64,000 bases of DNA from Acetobacteraceae bacterium H6797. GTDB taxonomy: Bacteria > Pseudomonadota > Alphaproteobacteria > Acetobacterales > Acetobacteraceae. The notes beneath the pieces are model-generated. The model saw nothing but the letters and a program-made list of their open reading frames with translations, searched no databases and was not told the origin of the DNA. The DNA lies in the NCBI GenBank assembly GCA_015223225.1, contig JADFCQ010000007.1:62001-126000 (forward strand), given 5' to 3'. A program made the position numbers and the translations under genes. Of the stretch, positions 15,734-23,679 are shown piece after piece (the first letter of the stretch is position 1; each line of letters starts with the position of its first letter).

Positions 15734-16591
15734 GTGGAGATCATCGGCAGCCGGACGATCTGGAGTTTCGACGAGCGCGGGCGGAGCGTGAGCCGCAGCG
15801 GCAGCGCCATCCGCAAGGCCGAGGCGCCTCTCGTGGCCAGCTACATGGACTTGGCGACGCGCGTGGCCGAGCTGCAATTCCGCAATCGCGACCTGGTGCT
15901 GATGTTTCGCGGCCAGCGCGCCGATCATCGCAACCGGCTCGGCTATAGCTCGATCAAGCCCTCGCTGCTGCGGGGCGAGGCGCCGCGGCGGCTGCCCTCC
16001 GATGCGGTGCTCGACCGGCGCTTCGCCCGGCTGGTGGCGGCGGAGAAGGCGCTGGTCGCGGGCTATGAGGCGGCTGGGCTGCTGGGGCGGGAGCGGCTGA
16101 AGCGCCAGCGCATCCTGCGCTGGGCCATTCTCCAGCATTACGAGATCTGCCCCACGCCGCTGCTGGACGTGACGCAGTCGCTGCGCATCGCCGCCTCCTT
16201 TGCGTCGGATGGCGCTTCCCATGGCGAGGGCGAGGAGGCTTTCGTCTTCGTGCTGGGCATTCCCAATGTCAGCGGCGCCATCACGGCCAGTGCGGAGGCG
16301 GGCTTGCAGGTGCTGCGCCTGGCCAGCGTCTGCCCGCCCTCGGCCGCCCGGCCGCATCTGCAGGAGGGTTATCTGCTGGGCGAATATCCCGACTGCGCCA
16401 GCGCCGAGCAGAAGATGCTCTACGAACATGCGGAGATGGATTTCGGCCGGCGGCTGATCGCCAAGTTCCGCTTCGAGCCGGCCGCTTTCTGGCAGGCCAG
16501 CCCCGACTTCCCGCAGGTGGGCCGGGAGGCGCTCTATCCGCGCGAGGATGCGATGCTGGCTTTGGCGGAGAGGGTGCGGGCGGCGATCTAG
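15734..16591 (+). CDS. FRG domain-containing protein
   Basis: 285 aa, soluble. It carries the FRG-domain signature LMFRGQRADHR (F58-R59-G60-Q61), then SIKPSLLRG, the long motif from LQHY to LLDVTQS (residues 133-149) and RPHLQEGYLL (206-215). The domain is found in phage- and mobile-element-associated proteins and its activity is poorly understood. Here it stands alone after the FUSC gene with a GTG start and no toxin/antitoxin partner. It has the same high G+C as the neighbourhood, so recent transfer is not evident. Confidence 0.8.
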   Translation: MEIIGSRTIWSFDERGRSVSRSGSAIRKAEAPLVASYMDLATRVAELQFRNRDLVLMFRGQRADHRNRLGYSSIKPSLLRGEAPRRLPSDAVLDRRFARLVAAEKALVAGYEAAGLLGRERLKRQRILRWAILQHYEICPTPLLDVTQSLRIAASFASDGASHGEGEEAFVFVLGIPNVSGAITASAEAGLQVLRLASVCPPSAARPHLQEGYLLGEYPDCASAEQKMLYEHAEMDFGRRLIAKFRFEPAAFWQASPDFPQVGREALYPREDAMLALAERVRAAI

Positions 16592-17097
16592 CCCAGCACC
16601 TGATCCAGCACCTCGAAACTGCCGCTCCAGCCGCCGGTCATGGACTCGCGCGCCTCGATGAAGGCCAGGCGCTCGGCCTCGGTGGCATCGAGGGGCGCCT
16701 GATGCAGCGTGACGAGCGTGGCGCCCGGCCCCCGTTCCTCGAAGGTGACGGTGCTGTGCCATTCGAGCGGCCAGGGGCCGGGGAAAGGCGAGGGCGTGAT
16801 CGCGCCCTTCCAGTCGGCGAAGGCCTGGACCCAGGTGAGGCGCGAGGGCGGCTCGATCTCGCGATAGACGAAGCGGCCCCAGATGCTCTTCACCATCGGC
16901 CCGTCGCCATCGGGCATGTCCATCCGCGCCAGCAGCATGCCGCCGGGCTTCAGCTCCGATCGCAGCACGCTCGTGGCGCAGCCTTTGGGGCCGAACCAGC
17001 GGGCGAGCTGGGCGGGCTCGGTCCAGGCCGCCCAGACGCGCGGGCGCGGCGCCTGGAAGAGGCGGGTGATGACGAAATCGGCAGCGGATGCAGGCAT
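16588..17097 (-). CDS. SRPBCC (AHSA1/START-like) domain protein
   Basis: 169 aa. It starts MPASAADFVITRLFQAPRPRVWAAWTEPAQLARWFGP, the usual N-terminus of activator of Hsp90 ATPase-homology (AHSA1) proteins, and continues through GRFVYREIEPPSRLTWVQAF to GWSGSFEVLDQVL. The fold is a helix-grip cavity that binds hydrophobic ligands. It begins two bases after the ArsR stop, an arrangement repeated in many bacteria where an ArsR repressor and AHSA1 protein form one transcription unit. Its stop overlaps the convergent FRG gene by 4 bases. Confidence 0.9.
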   Translation of the reverse strand: MPASAADFVITRLFQAPRPRVWAAWTEPAQLARWFGPKGCATSVLRSELKPGGMLLARMDMPDGDGPMVKSIWGRFVYREIEPPSRLTWVQAFADWKGAITPSPFPGPWPLEWHSTVTFEERGPGATLVTLHQAPLDATEAERLAFIEARESMTGGWSGSFEVLDQVLG

Positions 17098-17099
17098 GC

Positions 17100-17399
17100 T
17101 CAGCCCTTCTCTTCGCGCAACAGGCCTTCCCGGAGTCGTCGCAATTGGTGGAACCAGGCCAGGGTCTCGTCCAGTGCCTCGGCGTTCAGGCGGCGAGGGC
17201 GCCGCTGCCCGGCCCGGCCCGCCTCGATCAGCCCCGCCGCCTCGAGCACCTTGAGATGCTTGGAAATGGCCGGCTGGCTCATGGCGAAGGGCTGCCGCAA
17301 CTCGGAAACCGTTGCCTCGCCGCTGGCGAGCCGTGCGAGGATCGCCCGTCGGGTCGGGTCGGCAAGGGCGGCGAGACTGAGGGTCTGCCGGTCTTCCAT
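17100..17399 (-). CDS. ArsR-family winged-helix repressor
   Basis: 99 aa. A single winged helix: LAALADPTRRAILARLASGEATVSELRQPFAMSQPAISKHLKVLEAAGLI. No ArsR metal-binding ELCVCDL-type cysteine motif is present, so it belongs to the non-metal subgroup often paired with AHSA1 proteins. ATG at 17399 lacks a good Shine-Dalgarno; TATATAA lies about 14 bases upstream, so the mRNA may be leaderless or have a very short leader. It is divergent from the hydantoinase and may control both directions. Confidence 0.9.
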   Translation of the reverse strand: MEDRQTLSLAALADPTRRAILARLASGEATVSELRQPFAMSQPAISKHLKVLEAAGLIEAGRAGQRRPRRLNAEALDETLAWFHQLRRLREGLLREEKG

Positions 17400-17527
17400 A
17401 ACCCAAAAGTTATATAGCGGGCGGAATGATTGCAACGTGAATCGCCCCCTTCCGGGCGGCGGCACGCGGCATGCATGCGCCACGCGGCGCGCATGCGCGA
17501 GGGGCGAAAAGCGATGGGAGAGGGCCT

Positions 17528-19012
17528 GTGAGCGGCTTCGATTTCGATCTGGTGGTGCGGGGCGGCACGCTGGCCACGGCGGCCGAGGTGCTGGAGGCCG
17601 ATATCGGCATCAAGGACGGGGTGATCACCGCCCTGGGCCGCAACCTGCCGCGCGGCGCGGAGGAAATCTCCGCCAAGGGCTATATCGTCACCCCTGGCGG
17701 GATCGACCCGCATACGCATATCGAAGAGATCGGGCAGGATGGCTCGGTCGCGGAGGAAAGCTTCTCCTCCGGCTCGGCGGCGGCGCTGGCGGGCGGCACC
17801 ACCTCCTTCATCTGCTTCCTGCCGCAATGGAAGGGCCATACGTTGGCCGCTAGCGCGCCGGGCTATGAGGCGCGGGCCAAGGCCTCGCGGGCCGACTATT
17901 CCTTCCACCAGATCATCACCGACCCCACGCCCGAGGTGCTGGAGAAGGAGGTGCCGGCCCTGGTCGCGCGGGGCATCCGCAGCCTCAAGGTCTTCCTCAC
18001 CTATGACCCGCTGCGCCTCGACGATGCGCAATTGTTGCAGGTGCTGGCAACGGCGAAGAAGAACGGCGCCTTCGTCACCATCCATTGCGAGAATTACGAC
18101 GCCATCGGCTGGCGCATCGACGCGCTGCTGAAGGCGGGGCTGACGGATCCGTTGATGCATGCCTGGTCGCGCCCCCCGGTCGTGGAGCGCGAGGCGACGC
18201 ATCGCGCCATCGCGCTGGCCGAGTTGGTGGATCAGCCGGTGCAAATCTTCCACGTCTCCTGCGAGGAGGCCGCGGCTGAGATCGCGCGGGCGCGGCGGCG
18301 CGGCGTGAAGGTCTGGGGCGAGACCTGCCCGCAATATCTCACCCATTCGCATGACGATCTGCAGGGCCCGGATTTCGCCGGCGCCAAGGCCGTGTGTTCC
18401 CCCGCGCTGCGCGAGAAGGGCGAGAATGAGCGCGTCTGGGCGCGGATTCTGGACGGCACGCTGGACATCGTCTCCTCCGACCATTGCGGCTTCTCCTTCG
18501 CGACGGCCAAGCAGGCGGTGGGCGCCAGCCCCTATGGCGTCGGCGGCGCCGTCTCGCGGCCCGATGGGCGGCCTGCCTTCAACGCCATCCCCAATGGCGT
18601 GCCGGGCATCGAGACGCGGCTGCCGGTTCTCTTCTCCGAAGGTGTGAGCAAGGGCCGCATCGATCTGCCGACTTTCGTGAAACTGTCTTCCGCCAATGCG
18701 GCGAAGCTCTTCAACCTGCCGGGCAAGGGCTCGCTCATGCCGGGCGCCGATGCGGACCTCGTGCTCTGGAACCCGGATGCGGAGCGCGTGATCGAGAATG
18801 TCGCCCTGCATCACGCCATCGACTACACGCCCTGGGAGGGTTTCGCGGTGAAAGGCTGGCCGGAAGTGACCATCCGGCGCGGCCAGGTCGCGATGCGCCA
18901 TGGCGAGGTCATCGCCGAGGAGGGCACCGGCCGCTTCCTGGCGCGCGGGCCCTATGCGCTGGCCAAGCCGCGCGGCGTGGTGCCGGATGGCTTCGACGCG
19001 GCGCTGGCCTGA
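17528..19012 (+). CDS. Dihydropyrimidinase / D-hydantoinase family amidohydrolase
   Basis: 494 aa, usual length. It hydrolyses cyclic amides such as dihydropyrimidines or hydantoins. Visible metal-centre motifs are GGIDPHTHIE, the carbamylated-lysine segment RSLKVFLTYD, IHCEN, IFHVSCEEAA, ETCPQYL, and SSDHCGFSF with the catalytic Asp. Ends with the small composite beta domain (GADADLVLWNPD). I chose GTG at 17528, which follows GGGAGAGGG, over an upstream ATG whose residues look like spacer. No carbamoylase or pyrimidine-pathway neighbour is present, so the natural substrate is uncertain. Confidence 0.92.
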   Translation: MSGFDFDLVVRGGTLATAAEVLEADIGIKDGVITALGRNLPRGAEEISAKGYIVTPGGIDPHTHIEEIGQDGSVAEESFSSGSAAALAGGTTSFICFLPQWKGHTLAASAPGYEARAKASRADYSFHQIITDPTPEVLEKEVPALVARGIRSLKVFLTYDPLRLDDAQLLQVLATAKKNGAFVTIHCENYDAIGWRIDALLKAGLTDPLMHAWSRPPVVEREATHRAIALAELVDQPVQIFHVSCEEAAAEIARARRRGVKVWGETCPQYLTHSHDDLQGPDFAGAKAVCSPALREKGENERVWARILDGTLDIVSSDHCGFSFATAKQAVGASPYGVGGAVSRPDGRPAFNAIPNGVPGIETRLPVLFSEGVSKGRIDLPTFVKLSSANAAKLFNLPGKGSLMPGADADLVLWNPDAERVIENVALHHAIDYTPWEGFAVKGWPEVTIRRGQVAMRHGEVIAEEGTGRFLARGPYALAKPRGVVPDGFDAALA

Positions 19013-19025
19013 CCTCCGAAGGTGA

Positions 19026-19136
19026 GCCCTGGCCTTCGACGTGAACATCCCTTTCTATGAAAGGAACGGATTCGAGGTGACGGAAAGGAAGCCCTATCTG
19101 AACGGCGTGACGGTCTATATGCGCCGCAGGCTCTGA
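19026..19136 (+). pseudogene. C-terminal remnant of a GNAT acetyltransferase
   Basis: The frame from a stop at 19023-19025 reads 36 residues and ends at TGA 19134-19136. It contains PFYERNGFEVTERKPYLNG, followed by a TVYMRRRL tail. This is the FYE(R/K)xGF end of a GNAT fold with no start codon or acetyl-CoA-binding part. It lies directly after the hydantoinase stop and overlaps the 3' end of the opposite-strand kinase. A decayed gene whose 5' part was deleted is the simplest reading. Confidence 0.5.
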
Positions 19137-20461
19137 GCCGCCGGCAAGGCGAGCCGCGCGCGCAGCCCGCCTTCGGGCGCGGGGCCGAGGGTGAGCGTGC
19201 CCTCATGCAGCCCGGCGAGATCGGCGACGATGGCGAGGCCGAGGCCGGAGCCGGGCGTCTGCTCATCCAGCCGCACGCCCCGCTCCAGCGCCGAGGCGCA
19301 GGCCCCTTCCGAGAGGCCCGGCCCGTCATCGTCCACGGTGATGGCCACGGCATTGCGCTCGCGCGCGATGCCGACGGCCACGCTGCTCTTCGCCCATTTG
19401 CAGGCATTTTCCATGAGATTGCCGAGCATCTCGGCAAGATCCTGCGGATCGACCCGCACGCGCGCCGCCGCATCGCCCGCGACGTCGATGGTCAGGTCGC
19501 GCTCGGCGAAAAGGCGGCGGAGCGCGCGGGCCACTTCCTCAGCCACCTGATGCGGCGCGCTGGCGGGCAGGGCGCTCGCCGCGAGCTGCGCCATGGCCCG
19601 GGCGCGGCTGAGATGGTGATGCACCAGCCGCTCCAGCGCCCGCGTCTCCATCCGCGCCGCCGCGAGGTCCGGCGGGTTCTGCGCCAGCGCATTGCCCAGC
19701 ACGGCGAGCGGCGTCTTGAGCGCATGGGCGAGATTGCCGAGATGCGCCCGCGCGCGCTCCACCGTGGCGCGATTGCCGGCGATGAGCGCGTTGACCTCCG
19801 AGACAAGTGGCGCGACCTCGGCGGGGGCCTCGATATCGAGACTTTGCCTTTCCCCAGCGCGAACTTCCGCCAGCGCCCGCCGCGCGCGGCGCAGCGGCGC
19901 GAGGCCGATCACCACCGTCGTCACCACGCCGCCGATCAGCCCCAGGCCGAGCAGGCCGAAGACGAGCAGCAGCACGCGGCGCAAGCGCGAGACCTCGACC
20001 TCCAGCGGCTTGCTCGAGAGCGCGACGGCCACCAGCACGGGCCCCGGCGCGCCCGGCAGCAGCATATAGCGCTCCATCAGCCTGAGCGGCGTGCCACGGG
20101 GACCGGTGAGTTCGCGCACCTGCGCGCTGCGCGAGCGGTCCAGCACCAAGGGCAGCGTCTGGTCCCAAAGCGAGCGGGAGGTGACGAGCTGGCCGCCCGG
20201 CCCCCGCACCACCCAATAGGCGCCTGACAGCGGCAGATCGAATTCGGCGCCCGAAGGATCGCGCGAGAGCGAAACCTTGCCCTCCGCATCGACCGAGACG
20301 GCGGCGATGACGCCGTCGAGCAGGCTCGCGAGCCGCGCGTCGAAGGCCGCGTGCAATTGGCGCGTCGTGGTATCGTTGATGAACCAGGCGGCGGCGCCGA
20401 GGCCGAGCGCCAGCCACAGCCCCGTGGCCAGCGCGAGGCGCAGCGCCAGCGAGCGCCGCAT
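19115..20461 (-). CDS. PhoQ-like sensor histidine kinase
   Basis: 448 aa. TM1 at about 7-28, a periplasmic domain of some 130 residues, TM2 at about 162-186, HAMP, then H box LGNLAHALKTPLAVL (H246). HALKTP in place of HELRTP is characteristic of the PhoQ subgroup. N box MLGNLMENACKWAKS, G1 VDDDGPGL and G2 GSGLGLAIVADLAGLH follow. Its ATG overlaps the regulator stop by one base (TGATG). With PepSY proteins on either side this looks like a cation or envelope-stress sensor, but the ligand is inferred only by analogy. Confidence 0.93.
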   Translation of the reverse strand: MRRSLALRLALATGLWLALGLGAAAWFINDTTTRQLHAAFDARLASLLDGVIAAVSVDAEGKVSLSRDPSGAEFDLPLSGAYWVVRGPGGQLVTSRSLWDQTLPLVLDRSRSAQVRELTGPRGTPLRLMERYMLLPGAPGPVLVAVALSSKPLEVEVSRLRRVLLLVFGLLGLGLIGGVVTTVVIGLAPLRRARRALAEVRAGERQSLDIEAPAEVAPLVSEVNALIAGNRATVERARAHLGNLAHALKTPLAVLGNALAQNPPDLAAARMETRALERLVHHHLSRARAMAQLAASALPASAPHQVAEEVARALRRLFAERDLTIDVAGDAAARVRVDPQDLAEMLGNLMENACKWAKSSVAVGIARERNAVAITVDDDGPGLSEGACASALERGVRLDEQTPGSGLGLAIVADLAGLHEGTLTLGPAPEGGLRARLALPAAQSLRRI

Positions 20462-21123
20462 CAGAGGCTTTCCACCAATCTGTAGCCCTGGCCGCGCAAG
20501 GTTTCGATCACGCCCTCGCCGAGCTTCTTCCTCAGCCGCGCGACCATGACCTCGAGCGTGTTGCTGTCGCGGTCGAAATCCTGCGCGTAGAGATGCTCCG
20601 TCAGCTCCGTCTTCGAGACCACCTTGCCCGCGCGATGGGCGAGATAGCCGAGCGTCCGGTATTCGAGCCCGGTGAGCTTCACCGGCACGCCGTCGAGCAG
20701 AACGCGCTGCGCGCCGGTATCCACCACGAGCCGCCCGAGCGCGATCTCGGGCCGCCCCCGCCCATGCGCGCGGCGCACCAGCGCCTGAATGCGCGCGACG
20801 AGTTCCGGCATGACGAAGGGCTTGGCGAGATAATCGTCGGCGCCCGCATTGAGCCCCTCGACCTTCTCGCTCCAGGCATCGCGCGCGGTGAGGATCAGCA
20901 CCGGCATGTCCCGCCCCGCGCCCCGCCAGCGGCGCAGCACCGAGAGCCCGTCGAGCAGCGGCAGGCCGAGATCGAGCACCACGGCGTCATAGGGTTCCGT
21001 CTCACCGAGGAAGAGCCCTTCCTCGCCATCGGGCGCATGATCGGCGACGAAACCCGCCTCGGCCAGGGCGGCAATCACCTGCCGGGCGAGCGGCGCGTGA
21101 TCCTCGACGATGAGCGCCCGCAT
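20461..21123 (-). CDS. OmpR/PhoP-family response regulator
   Basis: 220 aa. Receiver with VEDH acidic pocket, phospho-acceptor D51 (VVLDLGLPLLDG), LILTARD and DDYLAKPF; then a winged-helix output domain with EVMVARLRKKLGEGVIETLRGQGYRLVE. It is the partner of the overlapping PhoQ-like kinase. Its start overlaps the stop of the PepSY gene (TAATG), so three genes form one tightly coupled operon. Confidence 0.93.
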   Translation of the reverse strand: MRALIVEDHAPLARQVIAALAEAGFVADHAPDGEEGLFLGETEPYDAVVLDLGLPLLDGLSVLRRWRGAGRDMPVLILTARDAWSEKVEGLNAGADDYLAKPFVMPELVARIQALVRRAHGRGRPEIALGRLVVDTGAQRVLLDGVPVKLTGLEYRTLGYLAHRAGKVVSKTELTEHLYAQDFDRDSNTLEVMVARLRKKLGEGVIETLRGQGYRLVESL

Positions 21124-21461
21124 TAGCGCGGCTCCGGAAGCGGTGCCCCGCCACGCAGCAGCACCGGGCCCTTGCTGCGCAGCAGGGTGCCGGTTCTCGC
21201 ATCCAGCTTCAGCTCGAAGACGCGGCCGGAGGGTGGCAGCAGCTTGAATTCATAGATCCACTGCCCGTCATCGCGATCGAGTTCCGTCTCGATCACCCGT
21301 CCCTCGTAGCGGGATTCGACCTCGGCGAGCAGCTCGGAGAGCGGGCGGATCTCGCCCGCGGCCAGGGCATCGCGCGCGCGCTCATGGTCGCGCCGGCTCG
21401 CCTCGGCGGCGGTCGCGCCGAGGGGCAGGGCAAGCAGGGAGCAGAGAAAGGCGCGGCGCAT
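21123..21461 (-). CDS. Exported PepSY domain protein
   Basis: 112 aa with a signal peptide (MRRAFLCSLLALPLGATA) cleaved near AEAS. The mature part is a single PepSY domain: EIRPLSELLAEVESRYEGRVIETELDRDDGQ, then YEFKLLPPSGRVFELKLDARTG. PepSY domains are small periplasmic modules often linked to peptidase inhibition or to sensing by PhoPQ-type systems. It is first in the operon with the regulator and kinase and is divergent from a second PepSY-like gene at 21577. Confidence 0.88.
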   Translation of the reverse strand: MRRAFLCSLLALPLGATAAEASRRDHERARDALAAGEIRPLSELLAEVESRYEGRVIETELDRDDGQWIYEFKLLPPSGRVFELKLDARTGTLLRSKGPVLLRGGAPLPEPR

Positions 21462-21576
21462 GGACTCCAGGGTCTCCTCCCGATGCTGAACCCCGGCTGA
21501 ACGGGTGGCTCAGCCTCCATTCAGGAAGAAAGGGCGATCTTCCGCCGCGTCAACACAAGCCATGGAGAAAGACCCC

Positions 21577-21885
21577 ATGATGATCCGCCGCAATGCCTTC
21601 CTGGCCGCCGCCATCGCCGCCGCCATGCCGCTCTCCGCCGCCTTCGCCCAGGATGGCGGCGGTGACCGGCAGGCCCGCCGCGAGGCCGATCGCCAGGCCC
21701 TGGCCGCCGCCAAGATCGACGCCGCCGGTGCCGCCAGCGCCGCCCGCACCGCCGGCTATGGCCCCGTGCGCGAGGTGGAGTGGGAGCGCGGCGTTTGGGA
21801 GGTGAAGACCTATGACAACCAGGGCCGCCGGGTGAGCCTGAACATCGACCCCACGAGCGGCGCGGTCACGCCGCGCACGCACTAG
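21577..21885 (+). CDS. Exported PepSY-like small protein
   Basis: 102 aa. Signal peptide MMIRRNAFLAAAIAAAMPLSAAFAQ, a Gly/Arg/Ala-rich linker, then a PepSY-type strand-helix pattern VREVEWERGVWEVKTYDNQGRRVSLNIDPTSG. Start set at the ATG pair 21577/21580 because GGAGAAAG lies nine bases upstream; longer in-frame starts would precede the signal peptide with polar residues. It is divergent from the PepSY-phoPQ-like operon across a 115-base spacer and is a likely target of that regulator. Confidence 0.8.
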   Translation: MMIRRNAFLAAAIAAAMPLSAAFAQDGGGDRQARREADRQALAAAKIDAAGAASAARTAGYGPVREVEWERGVWEVKTYDNQGRRVSLNIDPTSGAVTPRTH

Positions 21886-21969
21886 CCTGCGCCATCCTTC
21901 CGGGGGCGCTTGGCGCGGGGCGCGGAACATTCCACACTCCGCGACAAGACTTCACGGAAGGATGAGACA

Positions 21970-23547
21970 ATGCTCCGCCGTCATCTGCTGAAGGGCGCCG
22001 CCCTGGCGCCCTTCGCCGGCCTCGCCGCGCCCGCCCTGGCCCAGAACGCCGCGGCGCGCACGCTGCGCTTCGTGCCCCAGGCCAATCTCACCGCGCTCGA
22101 CCCGGTCTGGACGACGGCGACGGTCACGAACAACCACGGCTACTACGTCTTCGACACGCTCTACGGCATGGACATGGCCTTCCATCCCCAGCCGCAGATG
22201 GTGGAGAAGCACGAGATTTCCGATGACGGCCGGCGCTGGCGCTTCACCCTGCGCGAGGGGCTGATGTTCCACGACGATACGCCCGTGCGCGGCGCCGATT
22301 GCGTGGCGAGCATCAAGCGCTGGAGCGTGCGCGACCCCTACGGCCAGCTCCTGGCCAAGGTCACCGAGAGCATGGCCGCGGTCGATGACCGCAGCTTCGA
22401 GATCAAGCTCACCCGGCCCTTCCCGATGATGCTCGATGCGCTGGCGAAGAGCGAGGGCGCGCCGGTCATCATGCCCGAGCGCCTGGCGCAGACGGATGCG
22501 ACCAAGCAGGTGACGGAGATGGTGGGCTCCGGCCCCTATCGCTTCGTGGCGAGCGAGTTCAATTCCGGCAGCCGCGCCGTCTACGAGAAATTCGAGGCCT
22601 ATAAGCCGCGCGCCGAGCCGCCCAGCCGCAATGCGGGCGGCAAGGTGGCACATTTCCAGCGCGTCGAATGGCAGATCATCCCCGATTCCTCGACCGCCGC
22701 CTCGGCGCTGATGAATGGCGAGGTCGATTGGTGGGAGCGCCCGCTGCCCGACCTGCTGCCCATGCTCGGCCGCAACCGCGACATCGCCCGCGAGGTGACG
22801 GACCCGACGGGCCGCCTCGCCGTCATGCGCCTCAATCATCTCCAGCCGCCCTTCAACAACATCAAGGTGCGGCAGGCGGTGATGATGGCGGTGAAGCAGG
22901 AGGATTACATGGTCGCCTCGCGCGGCCCCGATGCCTCCTGGGAAACCTGCCGCAACCTCTGGGGCCGGGGCACGCCCTATTACACCGGCGAGCAGGAGGA
23001 TCTGATGCCCCAGAGCCTCGACAAGGCGCGCGCCGCGCTGAAGGCCTCGGGCTATGCGGGGGAGAAGGTCGTCATCATCAACCCGACGGACTTCCCCGAT
23101 ATCGGCCCCCTCGGCCAGGTCACGGCCGATACGCTGAGCAAGGTCGGGTTCAATGTCGATCTCGTCGAGAGCGACTGGGGCACCGTGATCCAGCGGCGCA
23201 ATTCGCGCGAGCCTGTGGAGAAGGGCGGCTGGAGCATCTTCCACACCACGGGCGGCCCCGCGAGCTGGGGCAACCCCGCCCTTTCCGTGCTGGTGCGCGG
23301 GCAGGGGCCCAAGGGCTGGTTCGGCTGGTGGGAGAATGCGAAGGCCGAGGAACTGGCCGATGAATGGCTCTATTCCCCCGACGAGGCGGGGCAGAAGAAG
23401 GCCGCCGTCGCCCTCGGCCGCCTGGCGCTGCAGGAGGTCGCCACGGTGCCGCTCGGCCAGTTCAAGATCCAGACCGCCTATCGCAAGAGCCTGACCGGCA
23501 TGTTGCCGGGCTCGGCGCCCTATCCCTGGGGCCTCAGGCGGGCCTGA
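21970..23547 (+). CDS. ABC transporter substrate-binding protein, family 5 (SBP_bac_5)
   Basis: 525 aa periplasmic protein with signal peptide ending ALAQ. Family motifs are RTLRFVPQANLTALDPVWT at the mature start, GRRWRFTLREGLMFHDDTPVRGADCVASIKRW, and RLNHLQPPFNNIKVRQAVMMAV. These proteins bind peptides, opines or glycosides for Dpp/Opp-type importers. No permease or ATPase is adjacent, so it either works with a distant transporter or has become an orphan. A paralogue begins at the left window edge. The GGAAGGATGAG ribosome-binding site supports ATG 21970. Confidence 0.92.
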   Translation: MLRRHLLKGAALAPFAGLAAPALAQNAAARTLRFVPQANLTALDPVWTTATVTNNHGYYVFDTLYGMDMAFHPQPQMVEKHEISDDGRRWRFTLREGLMFHDDTPVRGADCVASIKRWSVRDPYGQLLAKVTESMAAVDDRSFEIKLTRPFPMMLDALAKSEGAPVIMPERLAQTDATKQVTEMVGSGPYRFVASEFNSGSRAVYEKFEAYKPRAEPPSRNAGGKVAHFQRVEWQIIPDSSTAASALMNGEVDWWERPLPDLLPMLGRNRDIAREVTDPTGRLAVMRLNHLQPPFNNIKVRQAVMMAVKQEDYMVASRGPDASWETCRNLWGRGTPYYTGEQEDLMPQSLDKARAALKASGYAGEKVVIINPTDFPDIGPLGQVTADTLSKVGFNVDLVESDWGTVIQRRNSREPVEKGGWSIFHTTGGPASWGNPALSVLVRGQGPKGWFGWWENAKAEELADEWLYSPDEAGQKKAAVALGRLALQEVATVPLGQFKIQTAYRKSLTGMLPGSAPYPWGLRRA

Positions 23548-23679
23548 CGGGGTACGTCATGATCTTTCGCATGACGTAAAGATGTCCGCCCGTTCAGGCG
23601 GGCGTAACCTTGGCGCTGGAATGGCGTTTGAACATCCCCGGCGGCGATAGCCCGCCGGACGAATGACGGAAACGCCTGC

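Noticed and set aside
14570-16762. 730-aa minus-strand open frame across FUSC and FRG genes
   Set aside because: It spans two real plus-strand genes and the spacer between them and looks like shadow protein throughout.
15734-17399. FRG protein plus SRPBCC/ArsR as a toxin-antitoxin or defence operon
   Set aside because: They are on opposite strands and converge; ArsR-SRPBCC is a common housekeeping pair, so there is no evidence of one system.
17279-19048. 589-aa minus-strand open frame opposite the hydantoinase
   Set aside because: Low-complexity Arg/His/Gly shadow of a well-supported gene; no start signal or domain.
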